DNA from: Chionis minor
Lineage: Eukaryota; Chordata; Aves; Charadriiformes; Chionididae
Direction of reading: 5' to 3'
Length of the DNA: 64,000 bases
Assembly: GCA_013398295.1 (NCBI GenBank)
Contig: VZSF01000873.1
Span: 1,196,072 to 1,260,071, forward strand
In this document: piece by piece, positions 1-12,215 of the stretch
Layout: each line of letters opens with the position of its first letter
Numbering within the stretch: the stretch's first letter is position 1
Program-made: the position numbers and the translations under genes
Notes under the pieces: model-generated
What the model was told of the DNA's origin: nothing
What the model saw: only the letters and a program-made list of their open reading frames with translations
The model's database searches: none

Positions 1-397
<397 letters not shown>

Positions 398-3300
398 TAA
401 AGCATTGCCTTTCTCCTTTGTCCCTTTTGTGCTGTAAGGTTGTGATCATGTTATCAGTACGGTATGGTTGCACATACTGCCCTACCGTAAACAGACTTTC
501 CAGTGTGAAGTCCTTCTATTTAACAGCGAGGATATAGTAAATTTTGCTTCATCCATTGGTATAGATGGTTCTCGTTGTTTTGGAAAGCATGGAAAAGCAG
601 TTGCTGTTTTGCAGTAGATGATTGCTAAATTAAATGCCTTCTCCCCTCCTGTTCTCCCTGCTGTCCCCCTAGCTTTGGCCTCTCAGGGACATGGCAATAC
701 GTATGTGTGTGTAATTTCAAGGAAAGCGTCACTAAACTAGTTAGTGTTACTGTTGTTATTTTTAATAGTCTATGAATGAAACCATGTGAAGATAAAAAAA
801 GAAGAAGAAAACAGATTCTTCTGAGAAGAGAAACTGTATAGTAAGGCAGTGTGGTGGGTATCGGTTGCAAAGAACTACTTTGAGATACTGCTGTAGCAAG
901 CTGCCTCCTCATTCCTAGAAGTCAGTTATGAGGTCCTTGTTGAACTCTTACGAGTTCTTATCCTGAATGTGCAAAATGTGGGTTAAAGTTGTAGGACTCA
1001 AGCCAGTCTGTTACAGAAAATATGCTGAGAATGCAGGAGGCTGGGACTTGTCCTCTGTATGAAGTAAGAACCAAAACAGGCTGTTTGAAAAATGCCATTT
1101 AAAAGAGAAAACTGGAAAATGCTTTCTCAACCTTTTTCCTATACGCTCCTTGCATCCAAGTCCCAAGCCAAAATGAACTCTAAAATAAAGTTCTTTCAAA
1201 CAAAAGACATATTTCTGTTTTCTGCATGACCTTATGATTCCCCTGAGAAGCCCCATGGTGTGAGGACAGTGGTGCTTTCCTGGACACCCGCCCTGTTCCT
1301 GTGTCCCCCCACCTCTGGTCCCCACAACCTTTTCTACCCCCTGAGCAACAAACTCAAAGTTTAGTTAATACGCTCACGTAGCTCCTCCAGTGTATCAGAA
1401 TAAAATTTGTGTTATCTTCTATGCTGGTAAAAATTTTGTAAGGCTTATTGCGTCCTACTGCTGGTCAGGGGAAAAATATTTGTGTGTTTATTTTTGCCTT
1501 TATGAGACATAATAGAGGCTTGAAAATGATTTCTGCTTAGAAATTTAGGTGACATTCACCGTAGGTATGATCCTAGGAGACAGATTGAGACTTTTTGTCA
1601 GGGTTCTGTATTTTTAACCTGCATGAGTTTTCAACCCTTGTTCACAGCATGGCTGCAGGAGCAGCCATCAATGCAACCAATGGGGCATCCTTTTCCTTTA
1701 GGGGCTGGCAAGGGGCAGGAGGGCTGGTCCCTTACACTGTCCCTGCTTCTGGTGCCCTGTGCAGTCCAGCTTTGGAAATGAGTGGGATTGCTACACCACT
1801 GTCACAAGAATTTGCATTTGAATATTGTGGGTGAAATTTTTTTTGAGGAATATTTGCTAGGTTTGGGCTGTGGTAATTCAGACACTTGAGAAGCAGCTGT
1901 GTGGTTCAGGTCTAATAATAGGAAACTTGGTGCCTTTGATACTTTCTGAGTTAAAACCAAAACAAAACAAAAATCCAACAGAAGCTAAGATGAAAAATCT
2001 TTGGATTTTGTGGAAGACAAGGCATCATTTCAGTTCTTTATGCATTGTGAACTGTTGACACAACATTATGTTTGTTGCTGCAGTTGCTGTGAAAGCGAAT
2101 GTTCCTGTTTTGTTTCCATTTACACCCAACACAGACTTTTATCTACTTTTTTTTCCTCCCCCAGCTTCCTCTTTGCAGCCAGACCTCTTCTGGGTTCCTT
2201 CTCTTAAGCTGTATTGCAGCATGTTGAGTGTTTTGATGTCTTCCTCTTGTTTCCTTTCAGTTTTTTTGTTTTGTTTAGCTGAATGTGTAATGTTTCCTTG
2301 ATCCAGGTCATCTTGAGATCCCACAGAGTTGTGCCAGGAATATTGGGTGGACAAAGGATATGCAGGAGCATGAGGAGTGGGGGATGGGACTGAAATGGGA
2401 TCTGTGGGTTCACTGCCTCAGCTCACCAAGTTTTGAGAAATTGTACCCTCTTTGTCTTCCCCTTGGGTTTCCTCAAAATCAGACTTTTCAATTGTCTGTT
2501 CAACTGTGTGTACAGTTAATGGCACACTAAAATACACAATTAAACACTGAAGCTTTAGCATGTACTTCACGCAGTTTTTTTCCCCCCTCCCCGAAATGAG
2601 TATTTGTCTTGAAATACTGTGGTATAAAGCTGTGGTATATGCAGTAAAATGATTTTAGGGATTGGCACACTTAGCGAAGCATATGTTTGGAATTTGCTCT
2701 ATATAATACAGTGAGTTTTGAGTACCAGGTTTCCTATGGTGTTTGAAGAGTAGATAAAGGAGGTTGTTGTAAGGGGCTCCAGTTTGCGTAGTAGTTTAAG
2801 GCTCTGGTTTGACCTTGCACTTCTTCAGTATAATGGCAGGATGGTAGTGTGGAGGCAGTCTCTTCCCAGTTTCTCCTTCCCTCCTCTTCCCAGCCATCGT
2901 GTCCTGCAATCTTCTGGCCCCCTGGCCAGTCAGTTCAGTGGATTGATCTGGCAGCATTTTTCCCCCTGCTAGAGCAGGTCACATTATATGAATGGAACAG
3001 GGAGATTGATTCACACATGTGTGCAGCCTGTGTGTTTTTAATTTGCATTTATGATTGATCCAAACTCTTCCTGTTTCAGAGATGACTTGCACGAGAGCTG
3101 GGATGAATAGCAAGTGCCAATTCTTGTAGCACGCTTGAGTGGAGGGTGAGTTTGCTGGCAGTTAGTGTTGCCCTGTGGTCTCACTATGCCAGCCATCTCT
3201 GGTGTAGATTTTCCTTAGGCCAAAACTAGGTATTGGCTGCTCCCAGTGAATTACTAGTCAGAGGACTTAGTTGTAGGTAGGTGCTGACAAGCATCTGTGG

Positions 3301-5319
3301 GGAAGGTAAATCCCTACCAGCCTGTCTGTTGAACCAGTGAAGGGATTACTGCTGAGTATTCCTTATTTCACACATATATGCCAACAGTAGAACCCCCAAC
3401 CAAGCACTGCTTCAGGTTTATCACTTTTTTAAGTTTCAACCCCTTTCCTAGTAACATAGCTTGACTGAAGAGCCACAAGTGCTGTAAGAGAGCATCTTGG
3501 TGCATTGTGATGGGAGGAAAGGGATTTTTTCCAGAAACTCACTTAAATACTTTGTTTGATGGACCAGGCTTTTCAAAAGCTGTGGCCCAGTGCTGTTAGG
3601 CTTCAAATGGCTCCAACTAGTCTCTGTAGGCACTTTGTCAGTAATTAACACCTTTGTTCTCTGAGGACTGGAGGAAGCTTCCTACACAGCCAGGTTTTCA
3701 GACAATGGGGAAAGTCGCATCTCCATTTCTTTTTAAGTGTAGGGTTTTAAATTGCAACAGAAACCACAGAATAGTACTAAAAGTGTGCAACCTACCATTT
3801 TGTGATGCTGCAGGTTTCAGCTGTGATGGCTTGGTGGTGGTAAGGAGGAAAAGAAGTTCGTACGCAACTTTGCCTGGGCAAAATGTCTCCAGATCAGTCC
3901 AAAAATTGTAAGCTCTACTTACAGAATAAATGGGGTTCAAGGAGGATTGGTAGTGGCAATAGTGGTAAGCTCAGGCTTCAAAATACTTAAGATTTGTTTG
4001 AGTTTCCACTCAAAGAATGGACAATACTTGCTTTGGTCTGAGCTGCGTCTATTAAAAATGACCGGGTCTGGGGGGAAGCAGAGGGTTAATCCTGAGTAGT
4101 TAATACTACTTTCAGCCAGTAAAGAGGTGTCAGTGTTATTCTAACATTTGGCAAAAGCTAAGCGTTCTGATGTTAGGTTTAATCTCTTGTGTAATGGGTT
4201 GCTGTCTTAACTGCCTTGTAAGTGAGTGCAGTTGCTAGTTTGTTCAATGGTTTTGGGAGAGATGAACAAAAGCATCAGTATACAGGCTTGATAAATTGTC
4301 AGGTTGGATGGTCTTCACTGAGTAAAGACCATGCATTTAAAAAAAAATTAAAAAAGGTAATTGCTGAAGGAGAAGTGTAACTTCAATGTAGCTGCGTGTT
4401 CTTGGTATGAATTTCCTATTTCCAGCTATGATTCTCAGCTGAGAAGGTCAATAAGTAACAGGCCAAAGGTGTTTGAGTCACTGTGCTGGATGCTTGTACA
4501 TTTTTATGGGCAGCTCTTAAGAGGAGAAACAGTGGCAGTTAATAACAGCGTGCAGAGACAGCTATATATTTTCTAGCAATAGTTGCTCACCTTACCCACG
4601 AAGAGACATGTGCAGAGCAGACTTGACATCACGGTATGTTAATCTTTGGTAACAGTAGGCTGTTGCTTGTTTCCTGTTACTAATCAAGTGGCTACTCATT
4701 TACATGGCCCCCTTCCCAGCAATGCACACAAGGAATTGCCAAATGCGCAAATGCGTTTATCTTTTATTGTGAAGTTCTGAACTGGGAGGTGATTGGGTGA
4801 TTTCAATAGTTGTTAAGCTTTAGATTTGGGTGTTTTTTTTACTTAATGTTAGAATATTTTCTCCAGTAGGAGGGACAAAGAGGTTTGTTTAGTTTAGAAG
4901 AAAATAGGGTTGAAGAAATTTCCCCCATTGCAGGAGTGGCAGAGCAGATGCGTGTTCCCGCCTGGACTGAGGGCGTGCGTGGCTTCTAGAAGACATGTTG
5001 TCCAGTTCTGCTACAGGGAAGGTTGCTGGCAGCAGGAGAAAGGGACAACCCACTGGGGAGCAGTAGCGCTTTAAGCTGCCACAGCTAGATTGGCTAGAAA
5101 TTGCTTATTAGGAATCTTCTGAGGCCTTTAATTAATACAGCAGCTTTCTGCTAACGTTCTCCAGCATGTGACAATCAGACGTGTGGTTGCGTGTTACAGC
5201 AAGGCCAATCCACGGGATGTGCTTCTGCCTCTCGCCTTGTATTGGCTCCCTGCTGCCTGCTCCATTTTCCTGGATTTTTGGGGGTTAGTTTGTTGTCTTG
5301 GTTTGATACTTGGTTGTGG

Positions 5320-5352
5320 TTTTTGTTTTTTGTTTGTTTGTTTGTTTGTTTA
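5320..5352. repeat. TTTG low-complexity repeat
   Basis: Imperfect TTTTTG units followed by about five TTTG units. Intronic simple repeat with no function visible. Confidence 0.85.
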
Positions 5353-5691
5353 AATTTATTTTTAGATGCCAATTTAACTCCCTGAACTGGCTCACTGTGG
5401 GGCAAGATGAGTGTGGAGCTTTGTCAAATGAAACAGTGGGAGTAGGTGGCCAAGGAGGGGGAGGCAAGTACGCTGGTCTCCTTTGGCCGGTGGCAGCACA
5501 GCTGCCAGGCTGGCAGGGCTGTATTGCACCCTCAGCACAAAAGAAGCCCGTCAAGGGTAGGCAAGCTTCTGTGTATTAGGCAAGCTGCTAGTTTAAGTGG
5601 TTTCTTTTAGTGATAGCTACTTTTCAACTTGAGCTGCAAAAGACTCTTGCAGCAGAGCTGTCAAAAGATTGAGGGGACTTGGGCTTGGTTG

Positions 5692-5749
5692 GTTTCTTTC
5701 CTTTTTTCCTTTTCTTTTCTTTTTTTTTTTTTTTTTTTTAATTTTTTTT
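5692..5749. repeat. Poly-T / pyrimidine tract
   Basis: CTTT units leading into a run of about 20 T, then a second T run after AA. Low-complexity DNA. It could be the poly-A tail of an old minus-strand retroposon, but no retroposon body is recognised beside it. Confidence 0.8.
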
Positions 5750-7691
5750 GTAGTTAATAATGAACAGTCTTTTTAGCACTAGACTTAGCACCTTCCATGC
5801 AAGACGTAAAACAAGGTCAATCCTGTTCCCACATATGTAAGTTTGTGAGGGATTTCTAATCAGTATTGTAGGTGATGGAGAGAGCAGTGTATTGTGACTC
5901 AGGTGTGAAAGCAGGAGACTGCTCATAATATCAAAGTGTTTATCCAGGACCTTTTTAGTGAATAGTCTTTTCACTAATTGAAACAATATATAATGTATTT
6001 GTGTTCAGCTGTTGCCTGCTACCGCATAACGTAATCCCACTTACCAACCAGGTGCTTCTATTATTTTTTTCTAATTTCAGTAAGCTATGCAAATCTGCAT
6101 TAGTTATTTGTTTATGAAGAACTACATTGATCCACAATAAAACCAAAATGGCAGTAAGATTTATGTATAATAATTTTGATTTTTTTTTTTTTTACCCCTT
6201 CTGGAAATTCTGATATGAGTGGAATGTATTTTTAGTGCAGCACATTTATATTTAAATACCAAGCCTTATAAAGAAAACAATAACAGTCCATTGGAGTGGA
6301 TTTGTACAGGAATAGTAAAAAGACAGATTACGTGCTTTATAATGGAAGTCAAGGAGATCGTTCTATGTAATTTGAAAAGGAAAAGAACAAACCACATGAT
6401 TAATGTTCTTTCAGTATTTTCATAAGGAACAAACAGAAGTTGTTGACATGGATTCTTCTGTCCGACAGGCAAGATATAATAAGGTACAAGAATCTGGGAA
6501 CACATCAGTTTTGTGGGTAGACAGCTTTGTAAACAACTCGTCCGAGCAGTGATTTAATAATTATGAAGATACAATTTATAGCAGTTGAGAAGTATTAAGC
6601 AATGTCTGATTCAAACTCCCTTGTCCTCACCTGCCACCTTCTCTTCAGAAGCTGGAGTTGCAGGAGGAGGTCTTCATGACCTTGAGCTTGGGCTTGGGCT
6701 TGTCCCCTGAGCGACCAGGGGAGTTTCCAAAGCCAGACCGGACAGGTGCAATTGTTTCTGTGGTTCTGTGTATGGCAAACACTCTTTCAGCTGCTTGATA
6801 ACCCATCCCTACTGTCACTCACTTCATTCGTATGTCTCACCCCTGTGTATGACAGGCCAGATGCTGACTGCTTAAATACCAGGGAGAGGTTGCTCTGAAC
6901 CGATGTAGGAAAATAATTGATTCTGTACCGAAAGACACTTTTCCCAAGCAAATTTGTGTGTCAATGTGAAAGAGGTTTTTTGATGCACATAAGCCACTGT
7001 CTATATAAGACTCTAGCCTGCTATTTGGGTTAATATAACTCTTTGCTGCATCTGATTTCTGTCATTTTCCACGTGCGTCTGTGCTGTTGCTTGGCCTTCC
7101 TTACCTTGATGTTACACTTCAGCTACTGACTGATGGCTCAGCCCAGTGCCCAGACTGCTGCCGCTGATATCTGGGGGAGACGAGCCACCTGTACGATTTG
7201 ATCCTTTTTAGAACCTTCTTGACTTTGTTCCTCTCTGAAAATTATCTTTCGATTACTCTCCTGTCCAGAGAGTAAGGCATTTATGGACAATCTTCTTGGG
7301 TGATATTTCAAAAAGACAGGTTGGTATTATAACAGTTTTCTGTAGAGGACTGTATTTGGGCAGCCCACGATGTTTTTTCTTCCCAAAGAAGAAATGTTCA
7401 GAAGAAATGTTACGTGTGGTGGACATTCCCAGGGATTTTGTAGTGTCAGCAGAGATGGACTCCTTGCTGTGCTCTGAGCTGTTTCTGGCTGTTGCTACTG
7501 TTCCAAAGCCAGGCTGCTTCATCCTAAATAGTGGAAACATGGGTAACTTAAAATATATATTTTTTTTGCTTTGGGTTGTTTTACCCGTAGGTAAACTGTT
7601 GCATCCTCACCAAAGGATGAGGATGAGGCCCATGAGATCTCCTACAGCTTTGTCTGCTTGCTCCATGAATCACTTTCCATGATTCTGCAGC

Positions 7692-7770
7692 ATGAATGGA
7701 GGGGGAAATCACAACCCAAACATTCACATGTATTATAAATGAGTGTCTTTCCACTCACTCCTCCATTCAT
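7692..7770. repeat. Perfect 11-bp inverted repeat with 57-nt loop
   Basis: ATGAATGGAGG at 7692-7702 is matched exactly by its reverse complement at 7760-7770. The loop is AT-rich. It could form a hairpin in the transcript, but the stem is short for a microRNA precursor, and chance is possible. Confidence 0.6.
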
Positions 7771-9537
7771 AATTCTTCCTAAAATAATTTAAAATCAAAG
7801 ACAGGAAGGAAAAAGGCATATAATTGTATTTTGAAGATCACGACAATGCCATGATTTTTTTTTTGTTAGGTGATTTTAAAGAATGGGATTCTATTTTAAA
7901 ATTTTGATTCCTGAAATTAGCCATCCTAGCATTTGCTGTGGTCTTATTCTTTTGGAAAAGAAGATACTACTAAATTAGAAAACATTCAGCACCATCAAAT
8001 GTGAGTAAGATTTCAGAATTAAATGAAACAGATTCAGTTTCTTGCATATAATTAAAATTCAAGCTTAAAAATATGTCAACAGATAAAAATAATCCCAGCA
8101 AGAATAAAAGGCCAAGAATGGAAAAGCAGAAACCTGTTCCTGAAATAAAGATGCAAAATGCTGTAATATTTGGCAGTAAGTAGTTTGCTGAGATTAAACT
8201 TAGTAACAGCTTTATGAAGCACGGCCACTTTTTAGTGGTCTTTTGAAGAATTAGGAAACAAAGGGTATGGGAAGTACCGTCTGAAGATTTTTGCTATTTT
8301 CTACTTTGTAGTAATAGTGGGCTCTTAATCTATTAATTCAGTCTAAAATTTGGAATGGCAGGCTTATTTGCCAGAAGAAATTTTGTATTTTGTTGTCCTA
8401 GACTGGACATGATTTAGCAGGCTGCATTACTATAAATTCTGCAGTCCCCAAACAAGATCTCTGAAGATCTTACTGCTAAGCACTGCAAGGTCTGGTTTGT
8501 GTTTTAACTAATATTTAGGCAAACTGGTGATGGAAGCATCTAGTTTCTTTTATGTGGGCATTTCGAGGAGGTTTACCACGGGCTGTTTGCATACCACATC
8601 ATTTCTGCTACAGTTCTGAGCTGAGTGTTTTGTATGTGCGCTGAGTTAAAAGCCAGCCTGGGTTGGAATAATGTTGTCCTATCGCTCTGTAAAGATAATG
8701 ATTATTTAAAAACCAAACAGAGCACCATTCCAGTACTTTAAAGTGCAAGTGTATCCTAACATTGAGTTTTAAGTATATGTAGGGTTTTTAAAAATTTTTT
8801 GTAAGTATTTTAAGATTGTATTTATACGGTATGCTGGTTTGGCATACACTAAACTATAGGAAATCTTATTCTGTATTTACTCCTGTGGCTGACCTGTACA
8901 ATGTGTGAGTGGTAGGAATATATTCTTGACATGTTCCTTGCAAATGGCAGTGTGAGTGTGGGCTGCTGCTGATTCACCAAAACTGACCGCATTGCGGGTG
9001 TTAGTGTTGTTACGGATCAGATCAAAGCAGATGTTATCCTTAGTACGGAGTGGGTCTCAAGATTCCTTGATGGATGAGAGAGGTGTGGGGTGGTGTGAGC
9101 ATTGATTAGAAATAGGGCAGTCCTCCTCACCAGCATTGAAGCTTGGGAGTGTAAGCTCTGAACTGAATTTGAAAAGCATAGCTCTTTTTTACTGTAAATA
9201 TCTTCTCTGGAATCTTTGCAGGTCTCCCGTGTTGATAGAAAAATCACAGGTGTTTTATATATATGGCCTAGCTTATGCTGGTATAGTGCTTTTCCTGTAC
9301 TTTCTTCCATTGCTGCATCCAGCCACACAGGATTTCCTGAGGGAAGCTAATTGGTATTTTTTCATCTTAACCTGAACATTTGTATTTTTCCTATTTTAAT
9401 GCTATGTTTATTGTTAAATAATTTGTATAGTAATAACCATGTCACCATTGTGTTTTGATTTTATGCTTTTCTCTTTTGCTTTTCTCTCTTGGTATTTGTT
9501 CTGGGCTCTGATTAAGTAAACTAAAGCTTAAGGGATC

Positions 9538-9555
9538 ATTTGCCACGTGGCAAAT
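9538..9555. promoter_or_regulatory. 18-bp perfect palindrome centred on an E-box
   Basis: ATTTGCCACGTGGCAAAT is its own reverse complement. The core GCCACGTGGC is the canonical bHLH-ZIP E-box bound by USF, MYC/MAX and related factors (established knowledge of the motif). That it acts as a regulatory site in this intron is inference only. Confidence 0.35.
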
Positions 9556-12117
9556 TATTTGCAAGTTTGGGATTTTGTTTTTTTGTTTGTTTTTTCCAGT
9601 TGTATTACAGTCTATTTCCACTGGTAGCATCCTTCTTACAGCTTTCAGACAAGTCCTCCCCTGAGTTTCATAGTGGTAGTTACTATGGAGATGACTGTCC
9701 ACTCTTCTCCCTTGCCCTCCTCTTTTCCTTGAGCTCCTGCAGCTGTTATTTATCTTTTTCAATAAAGTAACTAGGTTTTGCACAGACCTCGTTTCTAATG
9801 TCTCTTCTATTGCAACATGTAATTTGCCTGTAATGCTTTCACTTTCGTGAAATCCTGTACATATTCGTTTATATTAATGAAAAATTTGGAGTATGAGTAG
9901 AGAGCCAGGCGATCCCTAGTTAAAAGGGTCACTTCTGGAGCTGTTATCTGATTTGATCTTTCTTCACAGTTGAAGAGCTGTGCATTGGAGTCATAATTCT
10001 GCAAAATGAATTAACTGGTAACGTGTGTGTGTGTGTATGCTGAGTGTCAAGGATAGCTTTTAGAATTTATTTATTTTAAATGGCAGCTTTTGGAATTCAA
10101 TATAAACATGTTCTGGTGCAAGTTAAAATTTCTCTGATGAAGAAATGAAAACTTGAGACAACACATCGTTAGCCTTTTAAGTCTGAGAGACTTTTCTTTG
10201 CACCTCATCATAATTTTGATAGCTCTTTATACAGCTTTATATATTCCAGCTTTAACAGAGAAACACGGATGTTTGGGTAGCTGGCTGTTCTGCAACCGAT
10301 AGGATATTTTCCCTTGCACGTGTGCTATTGTGTTTCTGAACCTCTTGTCTTGGGGAAGCCTAGTTTCGCTTTGTGTCAGTGACTTAGACATTTGAAATGT
10401 GTTCTCTCTCCCACAACTAGCTGGCTGAGGGGACATCCCACCCAGAAAGCTGGTGTAGCTGTACTGCTGTTTTGGTGAATGCTTGTTCCTTAAGGTAGCT
10501 GCATCTTCAGAGGCTTTCCCTCTTTCTTTAGGGAGATCTTGCCCTAGGTTATTACGAATTGCAATGTTGCACTGCTTTCCTTTGACCTGCTGAGCACTGT
10601 CACCTGTGGCTTTCCACTATCTGGAACCTACTGAGAAATCCCTCTGTTTCACAACTGCATAAATGCCCTAACTTGGGCTGTTGGTCAGATAATGCAAATC
10701 ACTTTGCTTCCTGTTGAGAGCCTTGGGTTGAAATTACAGTCTAATGGCCCACTGTGTAGGCAGGGTATAAGTTATAAGGGGGAGCATGCTTCCTCTGACC
10801 CCGTTTAACGTTTGCCACCTAGCAAAAGCAAAGGCAGATGGTTTTCTGCTAGGTTAGTGGCGACTAGTCTTGGGGGACAGATTCCCTGGGCACCTCGGTG
10901 AGTGGAGCAGAGGTAGCCATGGGCAGAAAGATGAAGAGGACGAGCATCAACCCCTCTGCGTGGTTGCAGGCTGCCCTGATCAGCTCAGTCCTCCAGGGTT
11001 TTCTCCAGGACATTGTTCTCTCGGATATACTCTTAAGCGAACAAACACCTTGTCTGTTGGTCATTCCTCTTTCCTCGTGAGGTGAGGGAGAGACTTGGAA
11101 ACCCTTTGCTTTTTTGTCTTCCGTGCTATTTTATTATGCTTTAGATTATTCCTGGCCCTGTGACAGTTTGTTCTGCAAGTTGTCAAGCAAAATGTGTCTT
11201 TAAAAATAAATTACTCTAAAATTTTAATCAACTCTTTTTTTAGAAGGGAGTCTCATGTTTTTCTTTTGCATACGTCTAGTTTGCTGTGAAAGTGAGCAGC
11301 TGGGACTTTCTTGATTACTTCTATTTTTAGTGTCGTCTTCTTTACACCTGCACATTGAAAATCATGAAGTTTTCTTAACAGGGATTGAGAAATCTTTCAG
11401 CCTCCCTGACTCTTAGGTCAGAAGCCTGAAACCAAGCTGGCCTGCTAATTGCCGTATCTCAGCGTGCCTGGACTTTTTATGTTTGTCTAACGTTAGAAAA
11501 ATTGATCGCCATTGATTTTTCTTGAAATCTAGTTCATCCCACCTGGCTGATTCATAAGAGAACAAGATGACAAACCAGGTGTGGCACAATTTCCAAGAAC
11601 CTCACTTTTATGTCTCTAGGCCTATGAAATCCTCTCATTACCTGAAAATTAGATTGTAAGTATTGCGTCATACCTAGGCAAACGTTACCATGCAATCAAG
11701 GTTTGTTTTTTATCTGTTTAATTTCTGTTATGTAGAAGTCTTGTCATCAAATTTATTCTTGATACATGTGCTACATGTTGTACCGGTTTAAGAGTATTTA
11801 ATTGCTTCCGGTTTCCAGATGGGGCTGCAAAATAAACTTTAAAGGTGAATCAGATGAGAAATGGAAAAACAGGGGAGGTAACATTTGAGTAAAGGCCATG
11901 CTATTCTTACCAAGAGAATTAAGTGATGTAATTCAGAAAAAGAACACATGAAAAAAAGGTTCTTTCTTCCTTGAAGCTTGCAATTGTAGGTCCCCACTAG
12001 AACATGAATTCAAACATTTCTTGCTCTTCATGCAATAAAACCACAGTATTGCCTAGTAGCCTAGTACCGTAGGTATAGGGTAGGGAATATGCATGCTTAG
12101 ATTCTTGCCGTATTGTG

Positions 12118-12215
12118 TGGCCTTGCACATCACTTAATCGCTGTATCTCTCTTCCATCTTCAAAATTAATTAGCAGAATTTTGAAGGATTGTAAGATTGG
12201 AATAATATTTGTTTA
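12118..12215 (+). repeat. Possible MIR-like SINE relic
   Basis: The order of short blocks resembles a MIR/CORE-SINE core read on this strand: CCTTGCACATCACTTAATC, then TCTCTCTTCCATCTTC, then GAAGGATTGTAAGATTGGAATAAT. These match the usual 'ttgggcaagtcacttaacc ... cagtttcc-catctgtaaaatg' layout only loosely. Identified by eye and heavily diverged. Confidence 0.4.
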
